DNA of 64,000 bases from Staphylococcus marylandisciuri (GCF_025519785.1 NZ_JAOPKZ010000001.1:62001-126000); one strand, 5' to 3'; counted from the first letter of the stretch, positions 46,788 to 56,484 are shown. Notes: generated by a model from the sequence alone, not told the origin. Made by a program: numbers and translations.

Positions 46788-47254
46788 GATATCACCCCTC
46801 ATCTAAATTAATGCCCTTGCCTCATCTTACGTTGCATAACATCTGCTTTAAATGCCCCACACAAAAACAGAATGTCTTAAAGCTATTCTATACTCAAAAA
46901 TTATAATTGTTAAGTATTTGTACACTTTTTCCTCTTAATCCATTCACTCGTTATTAAATAGTTTCATACCGCTCCCGTGTCCCGGTTCTGCTCAAATTAT
47001 AAACGCTTTTATCCCGACCTCTATATCTGAACTATAAGGGGAGGATATAAGAAGTAGTCCGCTGAAAGTTTGGAACTTAGACATGACAAACTACTCAAAT
47101 GTGATCCTTCCTATCTCTACTCAATAGCAATCTCAATGCTAACTACTGGTATTACTTTTAGCGCTACCAATGCTAGAGGGATGATGTTACTATCTACAGA
47201 TTTAGCACTCAAGATGATACTCAGCTATACGTCTCTACGACCATAAAAATAAAA
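46788..47254. other. Intergenic upstream of fdhA with a weak coding remnant
   Basis: About 470 bases. Near 46975-47030 there is a degenerate copy of the long repeat (TTCTGCTCAAATTATAAACGC). From 47058 to 47246 one plus-strand frame stays open for 62 codons and reads as a hydrophobic protein fragment (SMLTTGITFSATNARGMM), with no start or ribosome site. It may be a gene remnant. Confidence 0.35.
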
Positions 47255-47294
47255 AGGTAGTAAGAAAATTCTCCTCATCATTTTCTTACTACCT
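47255..47294 (-). terminator. lcpC terminator
   Basis: AGGTAGTAAGAAAAT pairs with ATTTTCTTACTACCT (loop about 10), followed on the minus strand by TTTTTATTTTT, just 27 bases past the lcpC stop. Confidence 0.92.
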
Positions 47295-47320
47295 CAAAAC
47301 AGCGACTCTCGCTTATAGTT

Positions 47321-48280
47321 CTATAGATCTAAATTTGAGTTTATAATTTGTTTGTTCTCTTGGAGTGAACTATCACTAGGAACGAAATAGTATAATCCAT
47401 CCTCTTGTATACCACCAGAACCTTCTAATTGGTGTCGATTAACTTCATCATTAGCTTCTTTATAATGACTGCGCACCTTGCTCAATTCTCCTAAGGATAA
47501 ATCTGTCTTAACATTATTTTTAATTTGATTCATCAATGCATTGAAGTGTGTGAGTGAGCGTGCACTTGTTAATTTATTCGCTAATCCTTGAATAACAATT
47601 TGCTGACGTTCTTGTCTCCCGAAGTCACCACCGGCACCTTCTTCTTTGCGGCTTCTCATGAAAGCCATCGCTTGAGCACCATTTAAATGTACTTGCTCAC
47701 CTTTAGAAAAGGATTGACCGTCATATGAAAACGTCGCATTACTCGTGACATCTATCCCTCCGACAGTATCGATCATTTCTTTCATACCATCCATGTCTAT
47801 TGTAGCATAGTGATCTATAGGTACATCTAATAGCTTTTCTAACGATTTTACTGCCATATTTGGCCCACCATAAGCATAGGCGTGATTGATTTTTTCAGTT
47901 GAATTACGGCCTGCGATCTCCGCTTTCGTATCTCGGGGGATGCTAAGAATTTCTGTTGTTCTCTTATTAGGGTTAATAGATAACACCATGATAGTATCTG
48001 AGCGTTGACCCCCGCCTTTTTCAGCACGCTGAGCATCTGAATCGACACCAAATAAAGCAATCGTGAATGGGTCGCCTTTATCCAAGTCTACTGAATGACT
48101 TCTAAGTGATGATTTCTCACGATCTAGAGGGCTATGTATAGTCCCTCCAACTGCAAATATTTTGTACCCGACGTAAAGCATAAAGATTACGGCAAATATT
48201 ACTAAGATGCCGAGGACCCACATAACAATTCTAAGTACTCCGTGCTTAGGTTTCTGTTCATAGTAATCTGAGCGTTTCAC
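47321..48280 (-). CDS. lcpC: LytR-CpsA-Psr family cell-wall polymer ligase (LcpC-like)
   Basis: Attaches teichoic acid or capsule precursors from undecaprenyl phosphate to peptidoglycan. 319 residues: short basic cytoplasmic start, one membrane helix (about 15-37), then the LCP domain. Diagnostic strings are GVDSDAQRAEKGGGQRSDTIMVLSINP (first Asp/Arg cluster), ILSIPRDTKAEIAG (PRD) and KINHAYAYGG, later AMAFMRSRKEEGAGGDFGRQERQQ (the second Arg-rich cluster). S. aureus has three LCPs, and the one beside fdhA is LcpC in my memory, which loads capsule. GTG start 48280 after ATAGGAAGTG. Confidence 0.9.
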   Translation of the reverse strand: MKRSDYYEQKPKHGVLRIVMWVLGILVIFAVIFMLYVGYKIFAVGGTIHSPLDREKSSLRSHSVDLDKGDPFTIALFGVDSDAQRAEKGGGQRSDTIMVLSINPNKRTTEILSIPRDTKAEIAGRNSTEKINHAYAYGGPNMAVKSLEKLLDVPIDHYATIDMDGMKEMIDTVGGIDVTSNATFSYDGQSFSKGEQVHLNGAQAMAFMRSRKEEGAGGDFGRQERQQIVIQGLANKLTSARSLTHFNALMNQIKNNVKTDLSLGELSKVRSHYKEANDEVNRHQLEGSGGIQEDGLYYFVPSDSSLQENKQIINSNLDL

Positions 48281-48643
48281 TCACATCACTTCCTATCTCT
48301 TTATTTTTTTAATTACTATTAAGTTTTGCTATTTAATAAACAACCTTCAATTTAATTCTATACGTCAACTACTCACCGCTTAGCCAAACCTAACGATGCT
48401 TAACGCTTGAAGTAGGATCTTCTTGGGAATAAAGCGTACTTGTAAGTTTTTTTTCTCACAGCGGTTGATCTTATTGACCAAGCTATCCCTATAATTCCTA
48501 CGGTTCGCGATTCTCTTTGTGTTAATTGCTGTATTCATAAACGCGCGATCAAAACATTGCTACTCGCGTTTATGCTTTGGAAGACACTTGTGCTCATCGT
48601 GCAGTTCTGCTCAGATTCTAAACGCTTTTCTTCGCCTTTATTA
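48281..48643. other. Intergenic region with a 10-base perfect inverted repeat
   Basis: CATAAACGCG (48536-48545) and CGCGTTTATG (48565-48574) form a stem 70 bases after the suhB-like stop; no T-run follows. Further in, GAAGACACTTGTGCTCA resembles the long repeat. A run of eight T residues occurs near 48450. No gene seen. Confidence 0.5.
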
Positions 48644-49435
48644 TTAAATATAACCTCCTTTGCTATTTAGAATATCTAACACCTCTTGATGACACCCTGA
48701 GTTACTAATTATAAATGGTCCTGCTTTCGTGAAGTCTATCTCTTCACCGTCTAACGTGGTCATACGCAACCCTAATTCCTCAGCAAATAAGAACTGTGCT
48801 GCTATATCCCACGGCTTTGGATTAGTATTAAAATGGGCCGCAAATTGACCCTTAATTACTCGAATAGAGTCCAATCCGCATGCGCCAATAGAACGATAAC
48901 TAAAAGCGGCTTCAAACAAATCATTTAACGTTTCAGCATTAACGAACTGTGCGCCGAATGATAAAATTCCTTCTTGTAGAGGGATATGGGGTGGTGTGGG
49001 TAGTTTCTTGCCATTAACATAAGCACCACTCCCTCGTTTAGCATGATAAAGCTGTTGTCGCGGGTAGTCATATATGTATGAGAGCATTGGCTGCCCATCA
49101 ATAAAGTAAGCTAGAATAATACAATAATCTTCTTGCTGTTTAACCAAATTCATCGTGCCATCAATAGGGTCCATAACCCACGTGTGTCCTCGTTTAGGAT
49201 TGATGTCTTCATTAGATTTTTCTTCAGCTAGTAACTGATGTTGAGGGCAGTGTTCGTGTAGAAACGATTCAAAATCATTTTGTATAGTTCGATCGACATT
49301 GGTCACTAAGTCATAGCGGTTTTGTTTTGTTGATAACTGCATATCTTTAACTAAGTTAGGTATCATCTCATCTAACGTTCTCAACCATGTTTGAACTCTC
49401 TCATCTATCACTTGAAGTGATTTGTCATCCATCAT
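48644..49435 (-). CDS. suhB: Inositol monophosphatase-family protein
   Basis: A 263-residue Mg2+-dependent sugar phosphatase fold. Motifs: the metal site EEKSNED (Glu), the WVMDPIDGTMN signature (DPIDGT, Asp and Thr ligands), and the C-terminal PWDIAAQFLFAEELG (WDxAA). These are complete, so it should be active on inositol phosphates or other sugar phosphates or 3'-phosphoadenosine phosphates. In S. aureus the gene next to lcpC is of this family. Two adjacent ATG codons (49435, 49432) follow AGAGGTGAG. A sRNA gene sits just upstream on the same strand. Confidence 0.9.
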   Translation of the reverse strand: MMDDKSLQVIDERVQTWLRTLDEMIPNLVKDMQLSTKQNRYDLVTNVDRTIQNDFESFLHEHCPQHQLLAEEKSNEDINPKRGHTWVMDPIDGTMNLVKQQEDYCIILAYFIDGQPMLSYIYDYPRQQLYHAKRGSGAYVNGKKLPTPPHIPLQEGILSFGAQFVNAETLNDLFEAAFSYRSIGACGLDSIRVIKGQFAAHFNTNPKPWDIAAQFLFAEELGLRMTTLDGEEIDFTKAGPFIISNSGCHQEVLDILNSKGGYI

Positions 49436-49533
49436 CTCACCTCTGACGTTTTAATTATCTTTTGACTTATTAATTTAGCTATATTTTATCATAAACATTT
49501 TTTAAGTTTAGCTCTTTCATTAATTATAATCAT

Positions 49534-49693
49534 AAAAAAACCGACTAGATTGTTCTAGCCGGAAAATAGAAAGGAAAGTAAGTAATAAATATTTTGAAGA
49601 TGTTTGAATAGTAACGCATACGAATAAGAAACATCTAACTATTAATAAATAGTCTACCCCTAAGTGTTCTCATTCGTTATCCCCTTGTTACTA
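49534..49693 (-). ncRNA. rsaI: RsaI (RsaOG)-like small regulatory RNA
   Basis: About 160 bases on the minus strand, between the suhB-like gene and a divergent regulator, the position I recall for S. aureus RsaI. Promoter: TTACAT (49723-49728) and TAATAT (49700-49705) with 17-base spacing. The RNA has two G-runs (ACAAGGGGATAAC and TTAGGGGTAG), a pyrimidine-rich stretch (ACTTTCCTTTCTATTTTCC) and a final hairpin CCGGCTAGAACAATCTAGTCGG followed by seven T residues. In S. aureus this RNA is repressed by CcpA and acts on sugar uptake and carbon metabolism through the C/U-rich site. A perfect cre overlaps the -35. No reading frame of note. Confidence 0.85.
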
Positions 49694-49722
49694 ATTACTA
49701 TATTAGCATACTTAATTTAAAA

Positions 49723-49737
49723 ATGTAAGCGTTTTCT
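49723..49737. promoter_or_regulatory. cre site (CcpA) overlapping the rsaI -35
   Basis: ATGTAAGCGTTTTCT matches the cre consensus WTGNAANCGNWNNCW at every position. It covers the sRNA -35, so CcpA binding would block transcription when glucose is present. Confidence 0.9.
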
Positions 49738-49795
49738 TAAAATTTTTTTCGACTTTTCTTTTTAAACTCCTGAAATGTCGCCACTGTGCGATTTA

Positions 49796-49804
49796 TGCTA
49801 TAAT
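49796..49804 (+). promoter_or_regulatory. Extended -10 of the WYL-type regulator gene
   Basis: TGC-TATAAT is a perfect extended -10, about 20 bases before the AGAGGTG ribosome site. It is divergent from the rsaI promoter, 90 bases away. Confidence 0.6.
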
Positions 49805-49840
49805 AAGTGTAAATAGTAATGTCAAAAGAGGTGTTTAATT

Positions 49841-50530
49841 ATGAGTAAAAAAGAGCGCCAAAATCAAATTATCGAAAAGATTCAATCTAATAATCAAATG
49901 TCTGCCTCAACTCTAGCAAATCAACTCGGCGTCTCTAAGAGGACTATCCTACGTGATATAGACGATCTTGAGAAACAAGGTGTGAGAATCATCGCTAGAT
50001 ATGGTGTGCACGGTGGATACCAAATTGCTGAAGCACCTCATAACTACGCACTTCACTTAACGGAAGACCAACTTATTGCATTATTTCTAGTGTTAAACGA
50101 AAGCCAATCGTACTCGTCGCTACCATTCAAAGATGATATTAAACCCATCATCCAGCAATGTTTAAATTTACCATATACTAAACTTCGTAGCACTTTAAAA
50201 AAGTTAGATAAATACATTAAATTCGAGGATTACTCAGAAACATTACTGCCCCAATTTTATACTGATATTCTAATTTACAGTATGGAGAGAAATGTAATGT
50301 CTATAGAGTATAGAACGCGTAAAGATACTTCACAAACAGAGAACGTGATCTTTATAGGAATGGTTTGTAAGCAAGGCGTGTGGAATGCTGTAATATTTGA
50401 AATTGGGACAGGTAAGACTAACCTCATCTCTGTCATAGATATTGAAGATATTTCCTATTCCTTTGAGAAGAAGATTCAAACGCATGACATTACACTTAAT
50501 AATTACCAAACTCATCTCAAAGAAACATGA
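49841..50530 (+). CDS. HTH_11/WYL-like (YafY/DeoR-type) transcriptional regulator
   Basis: A 229-residue regulator. The N-terminal winged helix (about residues 5-58) contains STLANQLGVSKRTILRDIDDLEKQG, the HTH_11 pattern. The C-terminal part (about 80-229) resembles the WYL-type ligand-sensing domain but without a canonical W-Y-L triad that I can see (it has ...GMVCKQGVWNAVIFEIG). The target is unknown. It stands alone, next to rsaI and the suhB-like gene, with a 0.97 kb non-coding gap after it. Confidence 0.78.
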   Translation: MSKKERQNQIIEKIQSNNQMSASTLANQLGVSKRTILRDIDDLEKQGVRIIARYGVHGGYQIAEAPHNYALHLTEDQLIALFLVLNESQSYSSLPFKDDIKPIIQQCLNLPYTKLRSTLKKLDKYIKFEDYSETLLPQFYTDILIYSMERNVMSIEYRTRKDTSQTENVIFIGMVCKQGVWNAVIFEIGTGKTNLISVIDIEDISYSFEKKIQTHDITLNNYQTHLKET

Positions 50531-51155
50531 ACTTTAGACAATACCGATTTTCTAATAAATTTCATTATTATCCCTAAGCTAACTCGAATTCAAAAAAGCG
50601 ATACGCTAACATCTTTAGAAATTCTGTCCGTCCCTGAGTAATTAACACAGACGCTATATTTAACAAAGGTGGTAGTATTTGTAGCTCAGCTACTCCTGTC
50701 CCCATTCTCATCTATGCAAGTTAATCGCACAAAGCGATAATAAAAGTTAGTTAATATATGTATTACTATAAAAAATGATTAGATATCTGCCAGTTTTTTA
50801 AATACACAACTACAAGCACACTAGCTTCAATAAGATAATTTCCCATATTCAATTAGCGTGAAAGTTTCAAGAACGCGCTGAAATGATACTCACACTAATA
50901 AAGTTATATTTTTTACCTCACTATCCTCTTTTCAAATGTCTAAAGAAGTTTCTTCAACAATAGGTGCTGTCTAACCATTACGATGAAGATAAAGGATGAA
51001 AATGATTTGACTGTCAACAGATGATCAATCTCTTGGTTATCTTTAAGTTCAAGAATGTTGATATCTCTTAAGTAGCAAGTTGACTATAGTTTCATGCGCT
51101 TAAAGTAGAACATAAACACGAAAAATATAACGCTGATTAACAGCCACGATCCTAA
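50531..51155. other. Long non-coding stretch after the WYL-type gene
   Basis: About 620 bases, AT-rich, with scattered short frames and no ribosome sites. No clear terminator for the WYL-type gene is visible. Two tiny minus-strand peptide frames follow (51156-51391). Confidence 0.4.
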
Positions 51156-51272
51156 TTATATAGATGTCTTTCTTAGCAAAGTGATCAAACGCTTTAATTT
51201 CAACAAAACATCATAACGCTTTTTAGCAATCACATAAGCCACTATTACAACCGATATAAGAGCTTCTTTCAA
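51156..51272 (-). CDS. Putative 38-residue membrane peptide
   Basis: TTG start preceded by GGGCGGGGGGATGAG. The frame reads KEALISVVIVAYVIAKK, a single hydrophobic helix, then a tail rich in Lys, Arg and Leu (LLKLKRLITLLRK). This plan, one membrane span plus a basic tail, is seen in type I toxins and in small membrane regulators. No antisense partner was identified. It sits 30 bases after a second small frame on the same strand. Confidence 0.35.
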   Translation of the reverse strand: MKEALISVVIVAYVIAKKRYDVLLKLKRLITLLRKTSI

Positions 51273-51301
51273 CTCATCCCCCCGCCCCAGTAGTCAACCC
51301 T

Positions 51302-51391
51302 TTATGTCGAAATCAAAATTCCTGTCATAGCGACAATAAATATTGGGAGACTAAGATAATCTCTCCAAACTATATCTTTAAGGCTATACAT
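51302..51391 (-). CDS. Putative 29-residue hydrophobic peptide
   Basis: ATG preceded by AAGGGG at nine bases spacing, a good ribosome site. The frame reads MYSLKDIVWRDYLSLPIF then VAMTGILIST, with a hydrophobic second half. Too short for standard gene calling. Together with the following basic peptide (51156-51272) it could be a two-gene micro-operon, with TTGACT 10-20 bases past its stop, or two fragments of a decayed gene. No known family. Confidence 0.35.
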   Translation of the reverse strand: MYSLKDIVWRDYLSLPIFIVAMTGILIST

Positions 51392-51500
51392 TTTCGCATC
51401 CCCTTGTCACCTCACATCGAACCCTCCACGACTCATAAAGCATTCACTCTTTATAACATGATAAACGGAATGCTAACAATTTTAAGAAAGGATTCTTACC

Positions 51501-51839
51501 ATGATAGACTTTCAAGAACTTTTCACTCTACAGCAACATGTTTATACTCTACTTCACCATATAGAACTGTATCACTTTGCAATCTATGAAAATGAGAAGC
51601 AAAAACAATTATACCAAGAGCGTATTATCAGCTATGTGAAAGAAGAATTAGAAAGGATAAACGCTGCAGACCATACGTCCTTTACACTATTTCATCATAA
51701 GTATTGCGATCAACTCACTCAATTAGAACGCTACCCTTTAGAAGAGTTAACGGCTGGTAAGAGAACGGCTTATATTATAGACACTCAAAACAAAATTATT
51801 TCTTTATACAATCAAATCGATAAAATTTTACATGATTAG
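51501..51839 (+). CDS. Conserved-looking 112-residue hypothetical protein
   Basis: A soluble, probably all-helical protein rich in His, Tyr and Gln (HHIELYHFAIYENEKQKQLYQERI) with charged helices and no membrane segment or obvious motif. AAAGGATTC at 51487-51495 gives a good ribosome site before ATG 51501. It lies 92 bases before mupG on the same strand and may belong to the same transcript. No family recognised. Confidence 0.6.
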   Translation: MIDFQELFTLQQHVYTLLHHIELYHFAIYENEKQKQLYQERIISYVKEELERINAADHTSFTLFHHKYCDQLTQLERYPLEELTAGKRTAYIIDTQNKIISLYNQIDKILHD

Positions 51840-51930
51840 CAATATTAATTGAAAATTTATAGAAATGAAATTGTAAAGTTACGAGAGGTGGTGTAGAATG
51901 AAATCGATTACAGTTTAGGAGGATAATATT

Positions 51931-52977
51931 ATGTCCGGTTTTTCAGTTTATTTAGGAGAGAAAACTGATTATAAATATATACAATCTATGATTGATATCG
52001 GATATAAGACTGTCTTCACTTCTCTACAAATTCCTGAAGAAGACACAACTACCTGTTATCAACAGTTAAGTGATTTATTATATCACTTTCAACATGACCA
52101 ACTAACCTTTATCATCGATGTTAACCCTTCTAAACTGAATCATTCGTTTTACCAGTTACTTTCTGAATATCCACATGGGAATTATGTTATTAGATTAGAT
52201 CAATTTACTTCTCTAGATTTAATTAAAGAATTTACCGCTAAAGGCTTCTACTGTTGTTTGAATGCGAGTACCATTTCAAGAGATTTGCTTAATCAACTAT
52301 CACCAATCGATAACTTTAAGAATATAGTCTACTGTCATAATTACTATCCTCGTCCAGACACTGGATTAAATGACGTATTTGTTAAACAACAAAATCAACT
52401 CATTAGAGAATTTAATCCTCAAGCTACTATCTATGGCTTTATCAGTGGTACTGAGAAACGAGGCCCTCTATTCAAGGGACTTCCAACGCTCGAAGCAAAT
52501 CGTAAATCTCATCCGATATTTAGTGCTCAGCACTTAATTGACACTGAAATCAATCATGTTATTGTAGGAGACATTCAATTACAACTACTAGAAGCGAAAC
52601 GTTTATATAAAGCTATTCATCAACGGCATTTCACTCTAACTATCACGCTTACTCAAGATTCAAATGCGAACCGTCAGCTTATAAATGCAGTGCATACCGT
52701 CCGCTACGATGGGCCTGAATCAGTTATACGTTCACAAGAAGCACGATCTATTTTAAACGATACTGTTACACCTGCCTATTGTTATAAGCGTGAAGTCGGT
52801 TCCATAACAATCGACAATTGTCTTAATGGTCGTTATGAAGGTGAGCTACAAATAATTAAAGATCCTCTTCCTTCACATCCACATGTCAATTGTGTTGGTA
52901 TGGTAAGCGAAAAAGACTTAGAGGTGCTGAACTGTTTAAGTAGTAATGATACTTTTGACTTTGCAGTCGAGACATAG
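51931..52977 (+). CDS. mupG: 6-phospho-N-acetylmuramidase MupG (DUF871)
   Basis: Splits intracellular MurNAc-6-phosphate-GlcNAc (imported wall disaccharide) into MurNAc-6-phosphate and GlcNAc. 348 residues: an N-terminal TIM-barrel-like part (SVYLGEKTDYKYIQSMIDIGYKTVFTSLQIPEED) and a smaller C-terminal beta domain (from about 275, VGSITIDNCLNGRYEGELQI). YGFISGTEKRGPLFKGLPTLE is a typical DUF871 segment. It heads mupG-murQ-murP-murR; S. aureus has the same order. AGGAGG lies eight bases before ATG. The upstream 90 bases are likely to hold the operon promoter. Confidence 0.93.
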   Translation: MSGFSVYLGEKTDYKYIQSMIDIGYKTVFTSLQIPEEDTTTCYQQLSDLLYHFQHDQLTFIIDVNPSKLNHSFYQLLSEYPHGNYVIRLDQFTSLDLIKEFTAKGFYCCLNASTISRDLLNQLSPIDNFKNIVYCHNYYPRPDTGLNDVFVKQQNQLIREFNPQATIYGFISGTEKRGPLFKGLPTLEANRKSHPIFSAQHLIDTEINHVIVGDIQLQLLEAKRLYKAIHQRHFTLTITLTQDSNANRQLINAVHTVRYDGPESVIRSQEARSILNDTVTPAYCYKREVGSITIDNCLNGRYEGELQIIKDPLPSHPHVNCVGMVSEKDLEVLNCLSSNDTFDFAVET

Positions 52978-52989
52978 GGAGATGAAATA

Positions 52990-53874
52990 ATGAATCGGAT
53001 GACAACCGAAGCACGTAACCCGAGAACGATGCAACTTGATGAAATGACTACTGAAGAAGCACTGCGCACTATGAATGAAGAAGATCAACTTGTACCTAAG
53101 GAAATTGAAAAAGTTATTCCTCGACTAGCACACATTATAGACCTCATTACTCAGTTAATGAAAAAAGGTGGCAGATTAATCTATATGGGGGCAGGTACGA
53201 GTGGCAGACTTGGTGTTTTAGACGCGGCTGAATGCGTACCTACCTTTAATACTAAAAAGGACGATGTTATCGGTCTTATAGCGGGTGGACAACAAGCGAT
53301 GTTAGAGGCAGTCGAGGGTGCCGAAGATAGTGATATCCTCGCTACTCAAGATTTAAAAGCACTTTCGTTAAGCGAAAAAGATGTAGTTATTGGGATCGCA
53401 GCTAGTGGAAAGACACCTTACGTAGTAGGCGGACTTGAATATGCAAATCATGTAGGTGCTACTACAGTCGCTATCTCATGCAACATTAATACGCCTATCA
53501 GTGATATTGCAAGCCACCCTATCGAAATTAACGTTGGACCTGAGGTATTAACTGGTTCCACTCGTTTAAAAGCAGGTACAGCCCAAAAATTAATATTAAA
53601 TATGATCTCTACCATGACGATGGTCGGTTTAGGTAAGGTTTATGGAAACTTAATGGTAGATCTTCAAGCGACAAACCAAAAATTAATCCAACGTTCTGTT
53701 GGTATCATTCAAGATATATGCGATTTAAATCTCGAAGAAGCGGAAGCGCTATACAAAGAGGCACACTATCATTTAAAGCCTGCAGTAGTCATGCACCTTG
53801 CACAATGTTCGTACGAGATAGCTACTAAACGTTTAGAAGCTAATAATGGACAGATTAAGAAAGCGTTAATTTAG
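52990..53874 (+). CDS. murQ: N-acetylmuramic acid 6-phosphate etherase MurQ
   Basis: Removes lactate from MurNAc-6-phosphate, giving GlcNAc-6-phosphate for re-use. 294 residues with an SIS fold: [25 protein letters not shown] is the family signature, and the catalytic glutamate lies in the [12 protein letters not shown] stretch. [22 protein letters not shown] is the second signature. It starts 12 bases after mupG and should be co-translated with it. Confidence 0.96.
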   Translation: MNRMTTEARNPRTMQLDEMTTEEALRTMNEEDQLVPKEIEKVIPRLAHIIDLITQLMKKGGRLIYMGAGTSGRLGVLDAAECVPTFNTKKDDVIGLIAGGQQAMLEAVEGAEDSDILATQDLKALSLSEKDVVIGIAASGKTPYVVGGLEYANHVGATTVAISCNINTPISDIASHPIEINVGPEVLTGSTRLKAGTAQKLILNMISTMTMVGLGKVYGNLMVDLQATNQKLIQRSVGIIQDICDLNLEEAEALYKEAHYHLKPAVVMHLAQCSYEIATKRLEANNGQIKKALI

Positions 53875-54106
53875 TCATCCACAACACTGTTTATTAAGAA
53901 TAGAAAAGAAATGCCTAACTTAACTCTGATTTATTGAGCGAGCTTACTACGCTCTAAATTTATTAACATTTAGTTGCAATACTTAATAACTGTTCTCATA
54001 AATTAATAAAATTGATATTAATTTCCATATTTCTATCACAATATTTTTAATAAAATTTAACTCTTGTCTTAGCCCAAACCATATTGAACACGAGGAGGTT
54101 ATTCAT

Positions 54107-55534
54107 ATGGCAACTATTCAAGAATTAACAGATGAGATTATCGAAGCCATTGGTGGCATAGACAATGTTGATAACGTTATTAATTGTATGACACGAGTTC
54201 GCGTAAAAGTACATGACGAATCGAACATCAATTACGATCAACTCAAAGCTATTGATGGCGTCTTAGGCGTGGTCCAAGACGACCGTTTACAAATCGTTGT
54301 TGGCCCAGGAAAAGCAAGCAAAGTAGCGAATCAAATGTCTGAAGTGAGCGGAGCCTCTCCGACCCATTCAGACCAAACTTATAAGCAAGCTGCAGAAGCT
54401 AAAGCACAGAAAAATATGCAAGCATACTCTTCCCTGCAGAAGAACGGACCAATGAGCAAGTTCTTTAAGACTATTGCCAATATTTTCATTCCTTTAATTC
54501 CAGCTTTTATTGGAGCCGGATTAATCGGAGGAATAGGTGCCGTTATTGAGAATTTGTTAACTGCTCATTATATTTCAGGCGCCTTTTTTACTCAATTAGT
54601 TACAATATTCGGTGTCATTAAAGATGGTATGCTAGCCTACCTTGCAATCTTTACAGGTATCAATGCTGCTAAGGAGTTTGGCGCTACTCCTGGTTTAGGT
54701 GGCGTGATTGGCGGTACGACCTTATTAACAGGATTAGATGATAATAAAGCCATTACTAACCTGTTTACTGGCGATCATTTGCAAGCAGGACAAGGAGGCA
54801 TCATCGGTGTCATCTTTGCAGTCTGGCTCTTAAGCCTCATTGAAAAACGATTACACAAAGTCATTCCTGATGAAGTAGATGTCATCATTACACCAACGAT
54901 TACTCTCCTTATCATCGGCTTACTCACTATATTTATTATTATGCCTTTAGCAGGATTCGTATCAGATGGTTTAGTAGGCGTCATTAATTGGATTATTAAT
55001 GTGGGCGGTATATTTAGCGGCTTTATCATTGGTGCCTTCTTCTTACCATTGGTTATGTTAGGCTTACATCATATATTTACACCTATCCATATTGAGATGA
55101 TAAATAAGACGGGCGCAACTTACCTCTTGCCTATCGCTGCGATGGCTGGAGCAGGCCAAGTAGGTGCAGCTCTAGCACTATGGGTTCGCTGCCGACATAA
55201 CAAAACGCTTAGGGATACGCTCAAAGGCGCGCTTCCCGTAGGTGTATTAGGTATTGGCGAACCACTTATCTACGGTGTTACGCTTCCATTAGGGAGACCA
55301 TTCTTCACAGCCTGTCTCGGTGGTGGCATTGGTGGCGCAGTAATTGGCGGCATTGGTCATATCGGTGCTAAAGCAGTAGGACCAAGTGGTTGGTCGCTTC
55401 TACCGTTAATTTCAGATCATATGTATTTAGGTTATATTGCGGGTCTCTTTGCAGCATATGCAGGAGGTTTCGTATTCACATACTTATTCGGAACTACGAA
55501 ATCAATGAGAAACTCGGATACATTAGGTGATTAA
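54107..55534 (+). CDS. murP: MurNAc-specific PTS transporter, IIBC (MurP)
   Basis: Imports and phosphorylates MurNAc or the MurNAc-GlcNAc disaccharide. 475 residues: IIB domain (1-85) with the phosphorylated Cys27 in NCMTRVRV, then a IIC domain of about ten helices with the [13 protein letters not shown] substrate-binding loop. There is no IIA domain, so a generic glucose IIA must be borrowed. 232 bases separate it from murQ, more than I recall for S. aureus, so murPR may have its own promoter. ATG follows GAGGAGG. Confidence 0.94.
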   Translation: MATIQELTDEIIEAIGGIDNVDNVINCMTRVRVKVHDESNINYDQLKAIDGVLGVVQDDRLQIVVGPGKASKVANQMSEVSGASPTHSDQTYKQAAEAKAQKNMQAYSSLQKNGPMSKFFKTIANIFIPLIPAFIGAGLIGGIGAVIENLLTAHYISGAFFTQLVTIFGVIKDGMLAYLAIFTGINAAKEFGATPGLGGVIGGTTLLTGLDDNKAITNLFTGDHLQAGQGGIIGVIFAVWLLSLIEKRLHKVIPDEVDVIITPTITLLIIGLLTIFIIMPLAGFVSDGLVGVINWIINVGGIFSGFIIGAFFLPLVMLGLHHIFTPIHIEMINKTGATYLLPIAAMAGAGQVGAALALWVRCRHNKTLRDTLKGALPVGVLGIGEPLIYGVTLPLGRPFFTACLGGGIGGAVIGGIGHIGAKAVGPSGWSLLPLISDHMYLGYIAGLFAAYAGGFVFTYLFGTTKSMRNSDTLGD

Positions 55535-55535
55535 T

Positions 55536-56411
55536 ATGACCAACGTACTTATTAAAATAGAAAAAGTATATAATAAATTAACTAAAAGTGAAAAGAAAAT
55601 TGCAGATTACGTTTTAAACCGACCACATTATCTCGTTAAGATGTCTGTTCAGCAATTTGCTAGTGAAATAGGCACCAGTACTGCTTCTATTGTGCGTTTT
55701 AGTAAAAAAGTAGCTGAGGGAGGATTTCAAGATTTAAAGTTATCTATTTCTCGTTTTCTTCCTGATGACACTAAGAAAAATAATTTACTGGAATTAGTGG
55801 ATAATGAATCAATTGCTAGTATTTCAAATAAGTTATTAACCCGTGCTAAAGAAACGCTAAATGATGTTTCGATACATTTAAATGAGCGTGATATTGGTGC
55901 TATTTGTGATCAATTTAAGAGAGCTCGTACAGTGTTTCTATTCGGTTATGGTGCTTCATATGTGATAGCTACTGACTTGTTCCAAAAATTCTCACGCATA
56001 GGCTTAAATGTACGCTTTATCACAGAAACGCATCAACTGACTTCTACACTAGCTACACATGACTATCGCGATTGTGTGGTATTTATTACCAATCACGGCA
56101 GTCACAGCGAGTTACAAGCCATGGCGAAAGTAGCTGCAGATCACCACGTTTCTATCATTACGATTTCAAGTACGAAAGATAACCCAGTTGCACAAATCTC
56201 AGACCATACATTAACTTACGGGCAAACAGATGAAAATGAATTACGAATGGCAGCTACCACTTCACTATTTGCCCAACTCTTTACAGTAGATGTGTTGTAT
56301 TATCGTTACATCGCTTTAAATTACCAAAATTCACTGGATTCAATAACGCAATCCAAGATGGCATTAGATAATTACCGTAAACATATTTCAAATATTCACT
56401 TTAAACATTAA
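55536..56411 (+). CDS. murR: RpiR-family regulator MurR of the MurNAc operon
   Basis: A 291-residue regulator with an N-terminal RpiR helix-turn-helix (KSEKKIADYVL, VQQFASEIGTSTASIVRFSKK) and a C-terminal SIS domain (from about 130, TVFLFGYGASYVIATDLFQKF) that binds a sugar phosphate. It probably represses mupG-murQPR until MurNAc-6-phosphate is present. I use ATG 55536; a GTG at 55527 overlaps the likely AGGTGA ribosome site. It follows the murP stop directly, and a repeat-family terminator closes the operon. Confidence 0.92.
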   Translation: MTNVLIKIEKVYNKLTKSEKKIADYVLNRPHYLVKMSVQQFASEIGTSTASIVRFSKKVAEGGFQDLKLSISRFLPDDTKKNNLLELVDNESIASISNKLLTRAKETLNDVSIHLNERDIGAICDQFKRARTVFLFGYGASYVIATDLFQKFSRIGLNVRFITETHQLTSTLATHDYRDCVVFITNHGSHSELQAMAKVAADHHVSIITISSTKDNPVAQISDHTLTYGQTDENELRMAATTSLFAQLFTVDVLYYRYIALNYQNSLDSITQSKMALDNYRKHISNIHFKH

Positions 56412-56484
56412 TCGGACGTCTAAAAATGATTGTGATAAAGACGATAGACCTTAATTTCACCAATCATTTTGATTCTTTAAATCC

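Noticed and set aside
47058..47246. MFS-like gene remnant upstream of lcpC
   Set aside because: A 62-codon open frame of hydrophobic character alone is not enough; no start, no ribosome site and no firm family match. Noted in the intergenic entry only.
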